64,000 nt of DNA from Rhodoferax sp. (lineage in GTDB: Bacteria; Pseudomonadota; Gammaproteobacteria; Burkholderiales; Burkholderiaceae_C). The stretch's first letter is position 1; every line of letters begins with the position of its first letter. Below are positions 1-8,557 of this stretch, one piece after another. The notes below the pieces were generated by a model. That model was not told the origin of the DNA. It worked only from the letters and a program-made list of their open reading frames with translations, and made no database searches. Location: positions 160,302 to 224,301 of the forward strand of contig NZ_JAUYQD010000038.1 in the NCBI RefSeq assembly GCF_030697375.1. Reading direction: 5' to 3'. The position numbers were made by a program, and so were the translations under genes.

Positions 1-2
1 CC

Positions 3-212
3 TGCAAGAGCTGCGCCCACTGCCCCTGGATGGCCATGAACGGCCTGGCTGGTGTGGCCCAGGTGCTGGAAACCGGGATGAACGAAATCCAGGTGGACCC
101 AGCCCTGGGGCTGCGGGCTCGCCTGCCGATTGACCGCATGCTGGCGTTTACGGCCGCGCTGAAAAATGGCCAAGCGACTGCGGGGTTGGTGCCGCACCTC
201 GGTGCCGCCTGA
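3..212 (+). CDS. nadA: Quinolinate synthase, C-terminal fragment (cut by window edge)
   Basis: The reading frame is open from the window edge and ends at 212. The first residues read [15 protein letters not shown], which matches the region of quinolinate synthase carrying the last cysteine ligand of its [4Fe-4S] cluster. The tail [20 protein letters not shown] is also typical of NadA. The enzyme condenses iminoaspartate, made by NadB, with dihydroxyacetone phosphate to give quinolinate for NAD synthesis in the cytoplasm. nadB lies 4 kb away on the opposite strand. The stop overlaps the ATG of the next gene by one base, so the two are probably co-transcribed. Only about 69 residues are visible. 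Confidence 0.88.
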   Translation, partial: CKSCAHCPWMAMNGLAGVAQVLETGMNEIQVDPALGLRARLPIDRMLAFTAALKNGQATAGLVPHLGAA

Positions 213-2008
213 TGGTCGCGTATTCCGCGCTGATCGACTTCAGCGACCCTGCCCACCCCCAGGGGCCACGGCTGCGCCAGGCCTTTGGCGTGGCTCGCCA
301 GACCCTGGTGGCCGACCGCCTGGACCAGGTGCGTGGCGTGCTGGAAGCCGTGCAAGCGCAAGCGCAGCAGGGGGCCTGGTGCGTGGGTTACCTGCGGTAT
401 GAGGCTGCGCCTGCCTTTGATGCAGCGCTGACCGTGCACGGCGCGACCGGGCCACTGGCTTGGTTTGCGGTGTATGACCACGCGCTGCCCTGGCCGGATC
501 TGGCCGACCCCGGTGCCGCCGCTGCGGCGGCAATGCCGCAAGACTGGAAGGTGGACTGGCAAGAGCCCATGGCCCGCCCGGCCTTTAATGTGGCCATGGA
601 CACTTTGCACCAAGCCATTGCCCAGGGTGAGCTGTACCAGGTCAACTTCACCGGCCAGATGCTGGGCCGTTTGTCGGGTGCATCTGGGGTTGCTGGCGCG
701 CGCTCGCTGTTTGCGGCTTTGCAGCGCGCACAGCCCGGCGGTTATTCGGCGTACCTGGACACGGGGGCCAACGGCCAGTTGCTGTCGGTGTCGCCCGAGC
801 TGTTTTTTCACTGGCACGCGGGGCGTCTGCTGGCCCGCCCCATGAAAGGCACGGCGCGCCGTGGCGCGACCGCCGAACAGGACGCCGCCCTGGCCGAAAC
901 CCTGCGCACCTCCGCCAAAGAGCGCTCCGAGAACGTGATGATTGTGGACCTGCTGCGCAACGACCTGTCGCGCATTGCCGAGCCGCACAGCGTGCGGGTG
1001 CCGCGCCTGTTCCATGTGGAGGCGCTGCCCACCGTGTGGCAGATGACCTCCGACGTGGAAGCCCGCACCCGCGCCGACTGCTCCTTGTTCGATGTGTTCG
1101 CAGCCCTGTTTCCCTGTGGTTCGGTCACCGGTGCACCCAAGGTGCGCGCCATGCAGATGATCCACGCCTTGGAGCCCCAGCCGCGTGGTGTGTACTGCGG
1201 TGCGCTGGGTGTGGTGCAGCCGGGCGGGCGGGCCACCTTCAACGTGCCCATTCGCACCGTCACCTTGCAGGACACGGCCGCGCAGTGCGGCATCGGCAGC
1301 GGCATCACCGCCTATGCCGATGCGCCAGGCGAGTGGCAGGAGTGGCAGTACAAACAGGCGTTTGTGCAGCGCGCAAGTAGCCAGTTTTCGCTGCTGGAGA
1401 CCTTGGCATTGGTGGATGGCGCTTTGCGTGATGCCGACGCCCACCTGGCGCGCATGGCGCAGGCGGCCCGGCACTTTGGAACCACGTGGGACGCAGCACA
1501 GGTGCAGCAGACGCTGGACAGTCTGGTCCGCCAACACCCGCAAGGCGCATGGCGGGTGCGCCTCCTGCTCTCGCCCCAAGGGCAGGCACTGGCCGAGGCC
1601 TACGCGCTGGAACCATCCCCTGAGCGCGTGCGCCTGCAACTGGCCGACCGTGCCTTGGCCGAGGCCCAGGGCGAGTTCGTGCGCTTCAAGACCACCCGGC
1701 GCGCCCACTACGACGCCTTGGCACCCACAGCAGTGGGCGTGTTCGATACCCTGCTGTGGAACAGCGCGGGCGAAGTCACCGAATGCACACGCGGCAACAT
1801 TGCACTGCACCTAGATGGCCGCTGGGTCACCCCGGCGCTGCACTGCGGTTTGCTGCCCGGCATAGGCCGCGCCAAAGCCCTGCGGGAGGGCCGCGCGGTG
1901 GAATCCGTGGTGCGTGTGCAAGACCTGCCACGGGTGACGGCCTTGGCCTTTGTCAACAGCCTGCGCGGCTGGATTGACGGAGACTTGCTGCCGTCAAATC
2001 AGCTTTGA
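212..2008 (+). CDS. pabBC: Aminodeoxychorismate synthase component I fused to aminodeoxychorismate lyase
   Basis: The 598-residue protein joins two steps of p-aminobenzoate (folate) synthesis. Residues about 115-370 form the chorismate-binding domain, with the signatures CGSVTGAPK and GIGSGITAYADAPGEWQEW. From about residue 390 a PabC-like PLP fold type IV domain follows, with FVRFKTTRR holding the likely PLP lysine near residue 493 and TECTRGNIALHLDGRWVTP further on. Stand-alone PabB is about 450 residues and PabC about 270, so the length suits a fusion. The ATG overlaps the nadA stop. Its 3' end overlaps the convergent hemN gene by 15 bases. The glutaminase partner PabA is not in the window. 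Confidence 0.9.
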   Translation: MVAYSALIDFSDPAHPQGPRLRQAFGVARQTLVADRLDQVRGVLEAVQAQAQQGAWCVGYLRYEAAPAFDAALTVHGATGPLAWFAVYDHALPWPDLADPGAAAAAAMPQDWKVDWQEPMARPAFNVAMDTLHQAIAQGELYQVNFTGQMLGRLSGASGVAGARSLFAALQRAQPGGYSAYLDTGANGQLLSVSPELFFHWHAGRLLARPMKGTARRGATAEQDAALAETLRTSAKERSENVMIVDLLRNDLSRIAEPHSVRVPRLFHVEALPTVWQMTSDVEARTRADCSLFDVFAALFPCGSVTGAPKVRAMQMIHALEPQPRGVYCGALGVVQPGGRATFNVPIRTVTLQDTAAQCGIGSGITAYADAPGEWQEWQYKQAFVQRASSQFSLLETLALVDGALRDADAHLARMAQAARHFGTTWDAAQVQQTLDSLVRQHPQGAWRVRLLLSPQGQALAEAYALEPSPERVRLQLADRALAEAQGEFVRFKTTRRAHYDALAPTAVGVFDTLLWNSAGEVTECTRGNIALHLDGRWVTPALHCGLLPGIGRAKALREGRAVESVVRVQDLPRVTALAFVNSLRGWIDGDLLPSNQL

Positions 2009-3385
2009 ATACTTGGCGTGGGTTTGCTGCGCCAGGTAGCTGTCAAACACCATGCCCACGGCGCGCACAAACATCCGGCCCTTGGGGGTGACAGTGATGC
2101 GCTGGGCATCGACCTGGATCAGCTCGGCCTCTTCGTACATTTTCAAGCGTTCCAGCTCGGGCGCAAAGTAGCTGCAAAAGTCGATGCCGTGCGCCTGGTT
2201 GATGGCGGAAAAGTCCACCGGGCCGCTGCACATCAGTTCCATGATCACCTGGCGGCGCAGCACATCGTCGGCGCTGAGGGCAAAGCCTTTTTCAATGGGC
2301 AACCGGTTGGCGTCCAGATGTTCGTAATAGGCGTTCACGGTGCGCACCGACTGGCTGTAGGAATGCCCCACCTTGCCAATGGCTGACACGCCAAAACCGA
2401 TCAGGTCGCAATCGGCGCGGGTGGTGTAGCCCTGGAAATTGCGGTGCAGGCTTCTGTCCAAGCGCGCCTTGTTCAGCTCGTCGTCCGGTTTGGAGAAATG
2501 GTCCAGCCCGATGTAGATGTAGCCCGCGTCCAGCAGGCGGCGCACCGACATCAGGAAAATCTGCAGGCGCTCTTCGGCACTGGGCAAATCGGCTTCCACA
2601 ATCAGGCGCTGCGCCTTGAAGCGGCTGGGCAAATGGGCGTAGTTGTAGAGCGCAATACGCTCGGGGGCCAAGTCGATCACGCGGTCCAGCGTGCGGTCAA
2701 AGCTGGCCACCGATTGTTTCGGAAGGCCGTAAATCAGATCGGCATTGATCGACTCGAAACCGGCTTTTCGGCTGGCGCTGACCGCCTTTTCCACCATCTC
2801 GTAGGGCTGGATCCGGTTCACCGACTGCTGTACCGCCGGGTCAAAGTCCTGTACACCGAAGCTGGTGCGGTTAAAGCCCAGTTCGCCCAGCATCGCCATG
2901 GTGTCGTCGTTGACGGTGCGCGGGTCGATCTCGATGCTGAGTTCGGCGTCGGGCAGAAACTCGAAGTGGCTGCGCAGCAGCGCCATCAGTTCGCGCAATT
3001 CGTCGGGCGTGAGAAAGGTGGGGGTGCCGCCGCCAAAATGCAGCTGCGCGGTGCGCCGGTCCGGGCCGATGCGTGCCACTACCAGCGCCATCTCTTTGGC
3101 CAGGTAGCGCAGGTACTCGGTGGTGCGGCTGTGGTCTTGCGTGATGATCTTGTTGCAGCCGCAAAAGTAGCACAGCGACTCGCAAAACGGCACATGGATG
3201 TAGATCGACAGCGGGGGATTCTCGCGCCCCGGCGTGGCACGCTGCTCCAGGTACTGGAAGTAACTGCCCTCGGTGAATTCCGCGTGAAATCGGTCAGCCG
3301 TTGGGTACGAGGTGTAGCGGGGGCCTAGCTTGTCAAAACGGCGTATCAGTTCTTCTGAAAATTCGATGTCTGGCAGAGTGTTCAT
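1994..3385 (-). CDS. hemN: Oxygen-independent coproporphyrinogen III oxidase
   Basis: This radical-SAM enzyme decarboxylates coproporphyrinogen III to protoporphyrinogen IX without oxygen, in the cytoplasm. The N-terminus has the GPRYTSYPTA motif, then the cluster motif CESLCYFCGC (CxxxCxxC plus a following cysteine), and later FGGGTPTFL and YNYAHLPSRFK, all typical of true HemN rather than HemW. The frame extends to a TTG at 3400, but the ATG at 3385 (MNTLPDIEFSEEL) fits the usual N-terminus better. That gives 463 residues, normal for the family. No clear FNR-type site was found upstream. Confidence 0.93.
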   Translation of the reverse strand: MNTLPDIEFSEELIRRFDKLGPRYTSYPTADRFHAEFTEGSYFQYLEQRATPGRENPPLSIYIHVPFCESLCYFCGCNKIITQDHSRTTEYLRYLAKEMALVVARIGPDRRTAQLHFGGGTPTFLTPDELRELMALLRSHFEFLPDAELSIEIDPRTVNDDTMAMLGELGFNRTSFGVQDFDPAVQQSVNRIQPYEMVEKAVSASRKAGFESINADLIYGLPKQSVASFDRTLDRVIDLAPERIALYNYAHLPSRFKAQRLIVEADLPSAEERLQIFLMSVRRLLDAGYIYIGLDHFSKPDDELNKARLDRSLHRNFQGYTTRADCDLIGFGVSAIGKVGHSYSQSVRTVNAYYEHLDANRLPIEKGFALSADDVLRRQVIMELMCSGPVDFSAINQAHGIDFCSYFAPELERLKMYEEAELIQVDAQRITVTPKGRMFVRAVGMVFDSYLAQQTHAKYSKLI

Positions 3386-3498
3386 GGGATAAGCGGTCAA
3401 TTGCGTGGTACGGCCGCCGCCACTGCAGGGCGTGCCGATCTAGCACCTGATTATGCGGCGCGATGACCACGTTGCATTTTATGCCCCGACGGGTGCCT

Positions 3499-3822
3499 TC
3501 ACACCTTGTGTTGGGTGAGTTGGCCGTGGATTCTTTCGCGCTCTGCAGGGGGGGCCAAAATCATTTGGACCAAGACTTTTTCTGGCACCAAGCGGTATCG
3601 CCGCTGGTTTTTGTGCACGTTGAGCGCCATGGCGCGCCACCCCTTGGACGACAGCCATTGCCAAAAGCTCTCATCAATCGGATGCAGCAAACGTATCCTG
3701 AGGTTGTCCAGCACGATGCTGGTTCCCAGGGCGGGTTTGCCTCTGGGTACAGGTAGTTGACGAACTTTGCGAATGCCGATCAGAGTCCGCACCCGATCAT
3801 TCAGTTTTTTGAGTAGTCCCAT
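3499..3822 (-). CDS. Small basic protein of unknown function
   Basis: The open frame runs further upstream, but the first 90 codons look non-coding. The ATG at 3822 gives a plausible 107-residue protein starting MGLLKKLNDRVRTLIGIRK. It is rich in Lys and Arg, has no signal peptide or membrane segment, and contains DESFWQWLSSKGWRAM, which looks structured. I do not recognise a family. It lies between panD and hemN on the same strand, 154 bases after panD. The ribosome-binding site is weak. It could also be a spurious frame in a long intergenic stretch. Confidence 0.45.
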   Translation of the reverse strand: MGLLKKLNDRVRTLIGIRKVRQLPVPRGKPALGTSIVLDNLRIRLLHPIDESFWQWLSSKGWRAMALNVHKNQRRYRLVPEKVLVQMILAPPAERERIHGQLTQHKV

Positions 3823-3976
3823 TGAGAAAATTATCTTCGCAATCGCCCCCTGTGGATGTAGTCCGATCGGACTAGGGGACTTGCCGCTGCCGTGCCAACT
3901 TACCCTGGAGCACCGGGTGCAGCGTTGCGTTTTCTCAAAGGACAGCCTGTTGCCCGGAATCCGCGTGTGCGCGCAA

Positions 3977-4360
3977 TTATTCCGCTGCTTGGGTTGGAAT
4001 GTGCGAGCGTTCTTCTTGAATGCGGTTGTTGGCATCCACGAACACCAGCTTGGGTTTGTGGCTGGCGACTTGGTCTTCTTGCACCTGGGCAAAGGCCGCG
4101 ATGATGATCAGATCGCCCGCGGAAGCGCGCCGGGCGGCCGAACCGTTCACGGAAATCATGCCGGAGCCACGCTCGCCCTTGATGGCGTAGGTGACAAAAC
4201 GTTCGCCGTTGTTGATGTTCCAGATGTGGATCTGTTCGTTCTCGGCGATGTTGGAGGCATCCAGCAGGTCTTCGTCAATGGCGCAGGAGCCTTCGTAGTG
4301 CAGTTCGCACTGGGTCACGGCCACACGGTGGATTTTGGATTTGAGCAGGGTACGGAACAT
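3977..4360 (-). CDS. panD: Aspartate 1-decarboxylase
   Basis: This 127-residue protein decarboxylates L-aspartate to beta-alanine for pantothenate and CoA synthesis. It is a pyruvoyl enzyme made as a pro-protein that cleaves itself between Gly and Ser. The site is visible as [14 protein letters not shown], so the pyruvoyl group would form on the serine after YEG. Family motifs [15 protein letters not shown] and [16 protein letters not shown] are present and the length is normal. It starts only 9 bases after the nadB stop, suggesting co-transcription with another aspartate-consuming gene. Confidence 0.95.
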   Translation of the reverse strand: MFRTLLKSKIHRVAVTQCELHYEGSCAIDEDLLDASNIAENEQIHIWNINNGERFVTYAIKGERGSGMISVNGSAARRASAGDLIIIAAFAQVQEDQVASHKPKLVFVDANNRIQEERSHIPTQAAE

Positions 4361-4369
4361 GGTAATAAA

Positions 4370-5992
4370 TTAGGGTGAAAGGATGGTGTCACGCACCTCG
4401 GGGTTGAGTTGCGGGTAGTCGCGGCTGAAATGCAGGCCGCGGCTTTCGTGGCGGGCTTGGGCGCTTTTGACGATCAAGTCGGCCACCTGGACCAGGTTGC
4501 GAAGCTCCAGCAGGTCACGGGTGACGTGAAAGTGGGCGTAAAACTCCTGAATTTCGTCTTGCAGCAGCGCAATGCGGTGGGCCGCGCGCTCCAGGCGTTT
4601 GTTGGTGCGCACAATGCCGACGTAGTCCCACATGAAGCGGCGAAGTTCGTCCCAGTTGTGGGAAATCACCACGGACTCGTCGGAGTCAGTGACGCGGCTG
4701 TCATCCCAGGCGGGCAGCGGCACGGCCGAGGCGCCATTGGCGTCTTCAATGGCCTGAATGGCGGCGCGGGCAAACACCATGCACTCCACCAGCGAGTTGC
4801 TGGCCAAGCGGTTGGCGCCGTGCAGGCCGCTGCAGGCAGTCTCGCCAATGGCGTACAGGCCTGCCACATCGGTGCGGCCCGACAGGTCGGCCTTGACGCC
4901 ACCGCAGGTGTAGTGCGCGGCAGGCACCACGGGAATGGGCTGCTTGCTGATGTCAATGCCCAGCTCCAAGCAACGGGCGTAGATGTTGGGGAAATGCTCC
5001 TGGATAAAGCCCAGGGGCTGGTGCGAGATGTCCAGGTAGACGCAGTCAAAGCCGCCTTTTTTCATTTCGAAGTCGATGGCGCGGGCCACAACATCGCGTG
5101 GAGCCAGTTCGGCCCGCGCATCGTGGCTTGGCATGAAGCGGGTGCCGTCGGGCAGCAGCAGGCGGCCGCCTTCGCCACGCACGGCTTCGCTGATCAAGAA
5201 CGACTTGGCGTGCGGGTGGTATAGGCAGGTGGGGTGGAATTGGATGAACTCCATGTTTTGCACCCGGCAGCCCGCGCGCCAGGCGGCGGCGATGCCGTCG
5301 CCGGTGGCCGTGTCGGGGTTGGTGGTGTAGAGGTAGACCTTGCCTGCGCCACCGGTGGCCAATAGGGTGTGCGGCGCCTGGAAGGTCAGCACTTCATCGG
5401 TCACATCGTCCAGGGCGTACAGGCCCAGGCAGTGGTTGGGGGGGCTGGATGTGTTCGTGGCCACGCCGTCCTGGTGGGGGGCCAGCTTGGCGCTGGTGAT
5501 CAGGTCCACCAAGGTGTGGTGTTCAAACAGGCTGATGTTGGGCCGCTGCTGGATGCGTTCAATCAGGGTGCGCTGCACGGCCGCACCGGTGGCATCGGTC
5601 ACATGCACAATGCGCCGGGCGCTGTGGCCGCCTTCGCGGGTCAGGTGCAACTGGCCGTCTTCTTCCGAAAACGGTACCCCCATTTCTTGCAGCCAGGCAA
5701 TGGACTCGGGGGCGTGTTCCACCACAAAACGGGTGGCATCCAAATCGCACAAACCTGCGCCGGCCACCAGGGTGTCGTCCACATGGGCGTCAAAGGTATC
5801 GCCTTTGCCCCAAACGGCCGCTATGCCGCCCTGCGCCCAACCGCTGGAGCCTTCGCGCACCGCGCGTTTGGTGATGATGGCAACGCGCTTGGAGGGTGGC
5901 AGCAGCAGGGCGGCGCTCAGGCCCGCCAAGCCGCTGCCGACGATCAGAACGTCAAAATGGAGAGAGGTAGGGTTCAACGCGGTGGCGCTCAT
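4370..5992 (-). CDS. nadB: L-aspartate oxidase
   Basis: This 540-residue flavoenzyme oxidises L-aspartate to iminoaspartate, the substrate of NadA, in de novo NAD synthesis. The FAD-binding GSGLAGLSAALLL sits at the N-terminus. Further signatures are SSGWAQGGIAAV, HPTCLYH, EAVRGEGGRL and the C-terminal FAD motif GETACSGLHGANRLASNSL. These separate it from succinate dehydrogenase flavoproteins together with the lack of neighbouring sdh genes. It lies 17 bases after the SulP gene and 9 bases before panD on the same strand. nadA is nearby but on the other strand. Confidence 0.95.
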   Translation of the reverse strand: MSATALNPTSLHFDVLIVGSGLAGLSAALLLPPSKRVAIITKRAVREGSSGWAQGGIAAVWGKGDTFDAHVDDTLVAGAGLCDLDATRFVVEHAPESIAWLQEMGVPFSEEDGQLHLTREGGHSARRIVHVTDATGAAVQRTLIERIQQRPNISLFEHHTLVDLITSAKLAPHQDGVATNTSSPPNHCLGLYALDDVTDEVLTFQAPHTLLATGGAGKVYLYTTNPDTATGDGIAAAWRAGCRVQNMEFIQFHPTCLYHPHAKSFLISEAVRGEGGRLLLPDGTRFMPSHDARAELAPRDVVARAIDFEMKKGGFDCVYLDISHQPLGFIQEHFPNIYARCLELGIDISKQPIPVVPAAHYTCGGVKADLSGRTDVAGLYAIGETACSGLHGANRLASNSLVECMVFARAAIQAIEDANGASAVPLPAWDDSRVTDSDESVVISHNWDELRRFMWDYVGIVRTNKRLERAAHRIALLQDEIQEFYAHFHVTRDLLELRNLVQVADLIVKSAQARHESRGLHFSRDYPQLNPEVRDTILSP

Positions 5993-6009
5993 GGGAAAGA
6001 TCGGGTTGG

Positions 6010-7740
6010 TCAGACGGAAACAGGGGCGTCCGCTGCGGTCAGGGTGGGGATGTTGGGAAGGGCGGCGTCAATGGCCTGCGCTACGGTGGAAAGCAAGTTG
6101 TCCTGCGACAGCTTGGCGACCAAGCCGCAACGTTCCAAAATGTCTTGGGGCTGGAACTTCAGTCCGCAGGCAATCAGGCGGACATGGTGCTTGTTGCAGA
6201 CGCGGGCCAGGTCCAGCAGGGTGTCTGCACCCGAAGAGTCGATGTACATCACGTTTTTGAAATCCACCACCAACACCTCGGTGGGCAAATGGTCTTCCAA
6301 CTCTTCGATGAGCTTGACGGCACCAAAAAAGATGGCGCCATACAGACGGTACACGGCCACACGATGGTCCATCCCGGCAAGACGCGGCTGGTCTTGGGCG
6401 CTGACGCGCTCGGAACGCGACAGGCTGGAAATGCGGTAAATAAAGGTAATGCAGGCCGCCACCAGGCCGACTTCCACCGCCACTGTCAGGTCGAACACCA
6501 CGGTGAGAAAGAACACTGCCAGCAGCGTGGCCCGGTAGGGTAAACGGAACTGGCGCAGGTGGGCAAACTCGCGCCACTCCCCCATGTTCCAGGCGACAAA
6601 CATCAAAATCGCGGCCATCGCGGCCAGGGGGATATCTTGGGCCAAGGGGGCTGCCACCAGCACCACCAGCAGCAGCGTGAGCGAATGCACGATGCCGGCT
6701 ACCGGGCTGGTGCCGCCGCTTTTGACGTTGGTCACGGTGCGGGCGATGGTGCCTGTGGCGGGCATTCCGCCAAAAAAGGGCGTGACGAAGTTGGCGATAC
6801 CTTGGGCCATCAGCTCCTGGTTGGGGTTGTGGCGGTCTTCAATCATGCCGTCGGCCACCCGCGCGCACAGCAAGGACTCAATGGCCCCCAGCAGCGCCAG
6901 CGTGGTGGCCGGAATGAACAGAAAGCGGGCCGACGCCCATGAAAAGTCCGGCCATTGCAGCGAGGGCAGGCTGGAAGGGATGCCGCCGAAGCGGCTGCCA
7001 ATGGTTTCCACCGGCAGGCCTGTGAGGGAAACAAAAACCGTGGCCAACACCAGCGCCACCACCGATCCGGGCACCACAGACAAACGGGCGGCCCAGGGGC
7101 GGGTTTTGCCCCAGGTGGGTACCGCAAATTGCCACAGCAAAATGGTGCCCAGGCTCGCCAGCGCCAGCAGGGCAGCCAAGGGGTTGAGTGTGGGCAGCGC
7201 GTCTTTGAGCGCCACTAGAATTCCGAAAAAATCAGCAGGCATGGTTGCCACGCGCAAGCCCAATAGGTCTTTCACCTGCGACAGCGCAATCAGCACGGCA
7301 ATACCGTTGGTAAAGCCAATGACCACGGCAATGGGGATGAAACGGATCAGGGTGCCGAGTTTGAAAAACCCCATGGCAAACAGCATCACTCCCGACATGG
7401 CCGTGGCCAGGATCAGGTTGGCCAGGCCATACCGGTCCACGATGCCATAGACAATGACGATGAACGCGCCGGCCGGCCCGCCAATCTGTACCCGGCTACC
7501 GCCCAGGGCGGAAATCAAAAAACCCGCAATGATGGCGGTGAACAACCCCGCTTCGGGCTTGAGCCCGCTGGCAATGGCAAAGGCCATGGCCAGGGGCAGT
7601 GCCACGACGCCCACCGTCAACCCTGCTCCCACGTCCTGAATCAACCGTTGTTTGGTGTACTCCTGGAGCGTGTCCAGCAGGCGTGGTCGAAACACCGGCG
7701 GAGTTCTCTGGGGGGAATGGTGACTGGACATGGCGGGCAT
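6010..7740 (-). CDS. SulP-family anion transporter with STAS domain
   Basis: The frame opens further upstream but overlaps the next gene, and the start is best placed at the ATG at 7740 or the one at 7731, giving about 575 residues. The protein has many hydrophobic segments, beginning with DVGAGLTVGVVALPLAMAFA, which is the typical SulP entry motif. The C-terminal 110 residues form a STAS domain with VDFKNVMYIDSSGADTLLDL. SulP proteins carry sulfate, bicarbonate or dicarboxylates across the inner membrane, and the substrate cannot be told from sequence here. It lies directly upstream of nadB on the same strand. Confidence 0.88.
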   Translation of the reverse strand: MPAMSSHHSPQRTPPVFRPRLLDTLQEYTKQRLIQDVGAGLTVGVVALPLAMAFAIASGLKPEAGLFTAIIAGFLISALGGSRVQIGGPAGAFIVIVYGIVDRYGLANLILATAMSGVMLFAMGFFKLGTLIRFIPIAVVIGFTNGIAVLIALSQVKDLLGLRVATMPADFFGILVALKDALPTLNPLAALLALASLGTILLWQFAVPTWGKTRPWAARLSVVPGSVVALVLATVFVSLTGLPVETIGSRFGGIPSSLPSLQWPDFSWASARFLFIPATTLALLGAIESLLCARVADGMIEDRHNPNQELMAQGIANFVTPFFGGMPATGTIARTVTNVKSGGTSPVAGIVHSLTLLLVVLVAAPLAQDIPLAAMAAILMFVAWNMGEWREFAHLRQFRLPYRATLLAVFFLTVVFDLTVAVEVGLVAACITFIYRISSLSRSERVSAQDQPRLAGMDHRVAVYRLYGAIFFGAVKLIEELEDHLPTEVLVVDFKNVMYIDSSGADTLLDLARVCNKHHVRLIACGLKFQPQDILERCGLVAKLSQDNLLSTVAQAIDAALPNIPTLTAADAPVSV

Positions 7741-7786
7741 GGACGCTATTGTGGGCCTAAGCGCGCTGTTAAAAAAGTGTGCATTG

Positions 7787-8545
7787 TCAATGGTCGTCGG
7801 GATGGTGCGGGTTGATCCAGTTCTTGGCGTCGTCGAGCACGGGGCGCCAGACCAGCAGTGCCAACCAGATGGCCAAGGGTAGGGTGGCGATATAGCCGAC
7901 CGATTTAAACCCCACCGCGCCAAGAAGGCCGCCGATAAAGAAGCTTCCGATCAGGGTGGCATGGATGCGCAATTTTTGGCGGTTGGCCACGACCAAAGTG
8001 TCGCGGGTCAAGCGGTTGAAGTAAAACAGTTTGCCCAACTCGATGCCCAAATCGGTGACCAGGCCGGTGACGTGGGTGGTGCGAATCTCGGCGTGGGAGA
8101 TTTTGGTGATCACGGCGTTTTGTAGCCCCATGATGAAACACAGCACCAGAACCGTCAGCGGCACAAACAGATGGGCAAAGAAGTTGATGCCGGTGCCAAA
8201 CAAGCCAAACAGCAGCAGCAAGGCGGCTTCCACCAGCAGGGGGCGACCATAGGCGCTTTGCAGCTTGCGGCGCAGCGCCCAGTTCACCATCCAGGTGGTG
8301 GTCATGGCGCCGCCGATGAACGCGAACAGCGACGCCAGTCCGACCAGGGCCAGACTCACCTGGCCCAGCACCAGGTTGTCCGCCACGCCGGAGAGCACCC
8401 CCGTCATGTGGGAGGTGTATTGCCCCACCGCCAGAAACCCGCCCGCATTGGTGGCACCCGCCACAAAACACAGGGTCGCCCCCAAGCGGAGGTTGTTCTG
8501 GGCGGTCCGCTGGACCGAGGTCCAGCCGCGAAGCTGCGGGATCAT
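7787..8545 (-). CDS. DUF1275 (YoaK-type) inner-membrane protein
   Basis: The 252-residue protein has about six hydrophobic segments. It shows family features FVAGATNAGGFLAVGQYTSHMTG near the N-terminus (a stretch split by small residues) and LQNAVITKISHAEIRTTHVTG in the middle. DUF1275 proteins are widespread integral membrane proteins whose transported substrate, if any, is unknown. The gene lies 12 bases after metG and 46 bases before the SulP gene, all on the minus strand, so it may be co-transcribed with them. No enzymatic motif is visible. Confidence 0.85.
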   Translation of the reverse strand: MIPQLRGWTSVQRTAQNNLRLGATLCFVAGATNAGGFLAVGQYTSHMTGVLSGVADNLVLGQVSLALVGLASLFAFIGGAMTTTWMVNWALRRKLQSAYGRPLLVEAALLLLFGLFGTGINFFAHLFVPLTVLVLCFIMGLQNAVITKISHAEIRTTHVTGLVTDLGIELGKLFYFNRLTRDTLVVANRQKLRIHATLIGSFFIGGLLGAVGFKSVGYIATLPLAIWLALLVWRPVLDDAKNWINPHHPDDH

Positions 8546-8557
8546 GGTGCCGCCGCC

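Noticed and set aside
3401..3498. FNR site in the hemN promoter
   Set aside because: No sequence near TTGAT-N4-ATCAA was found in the spacer.
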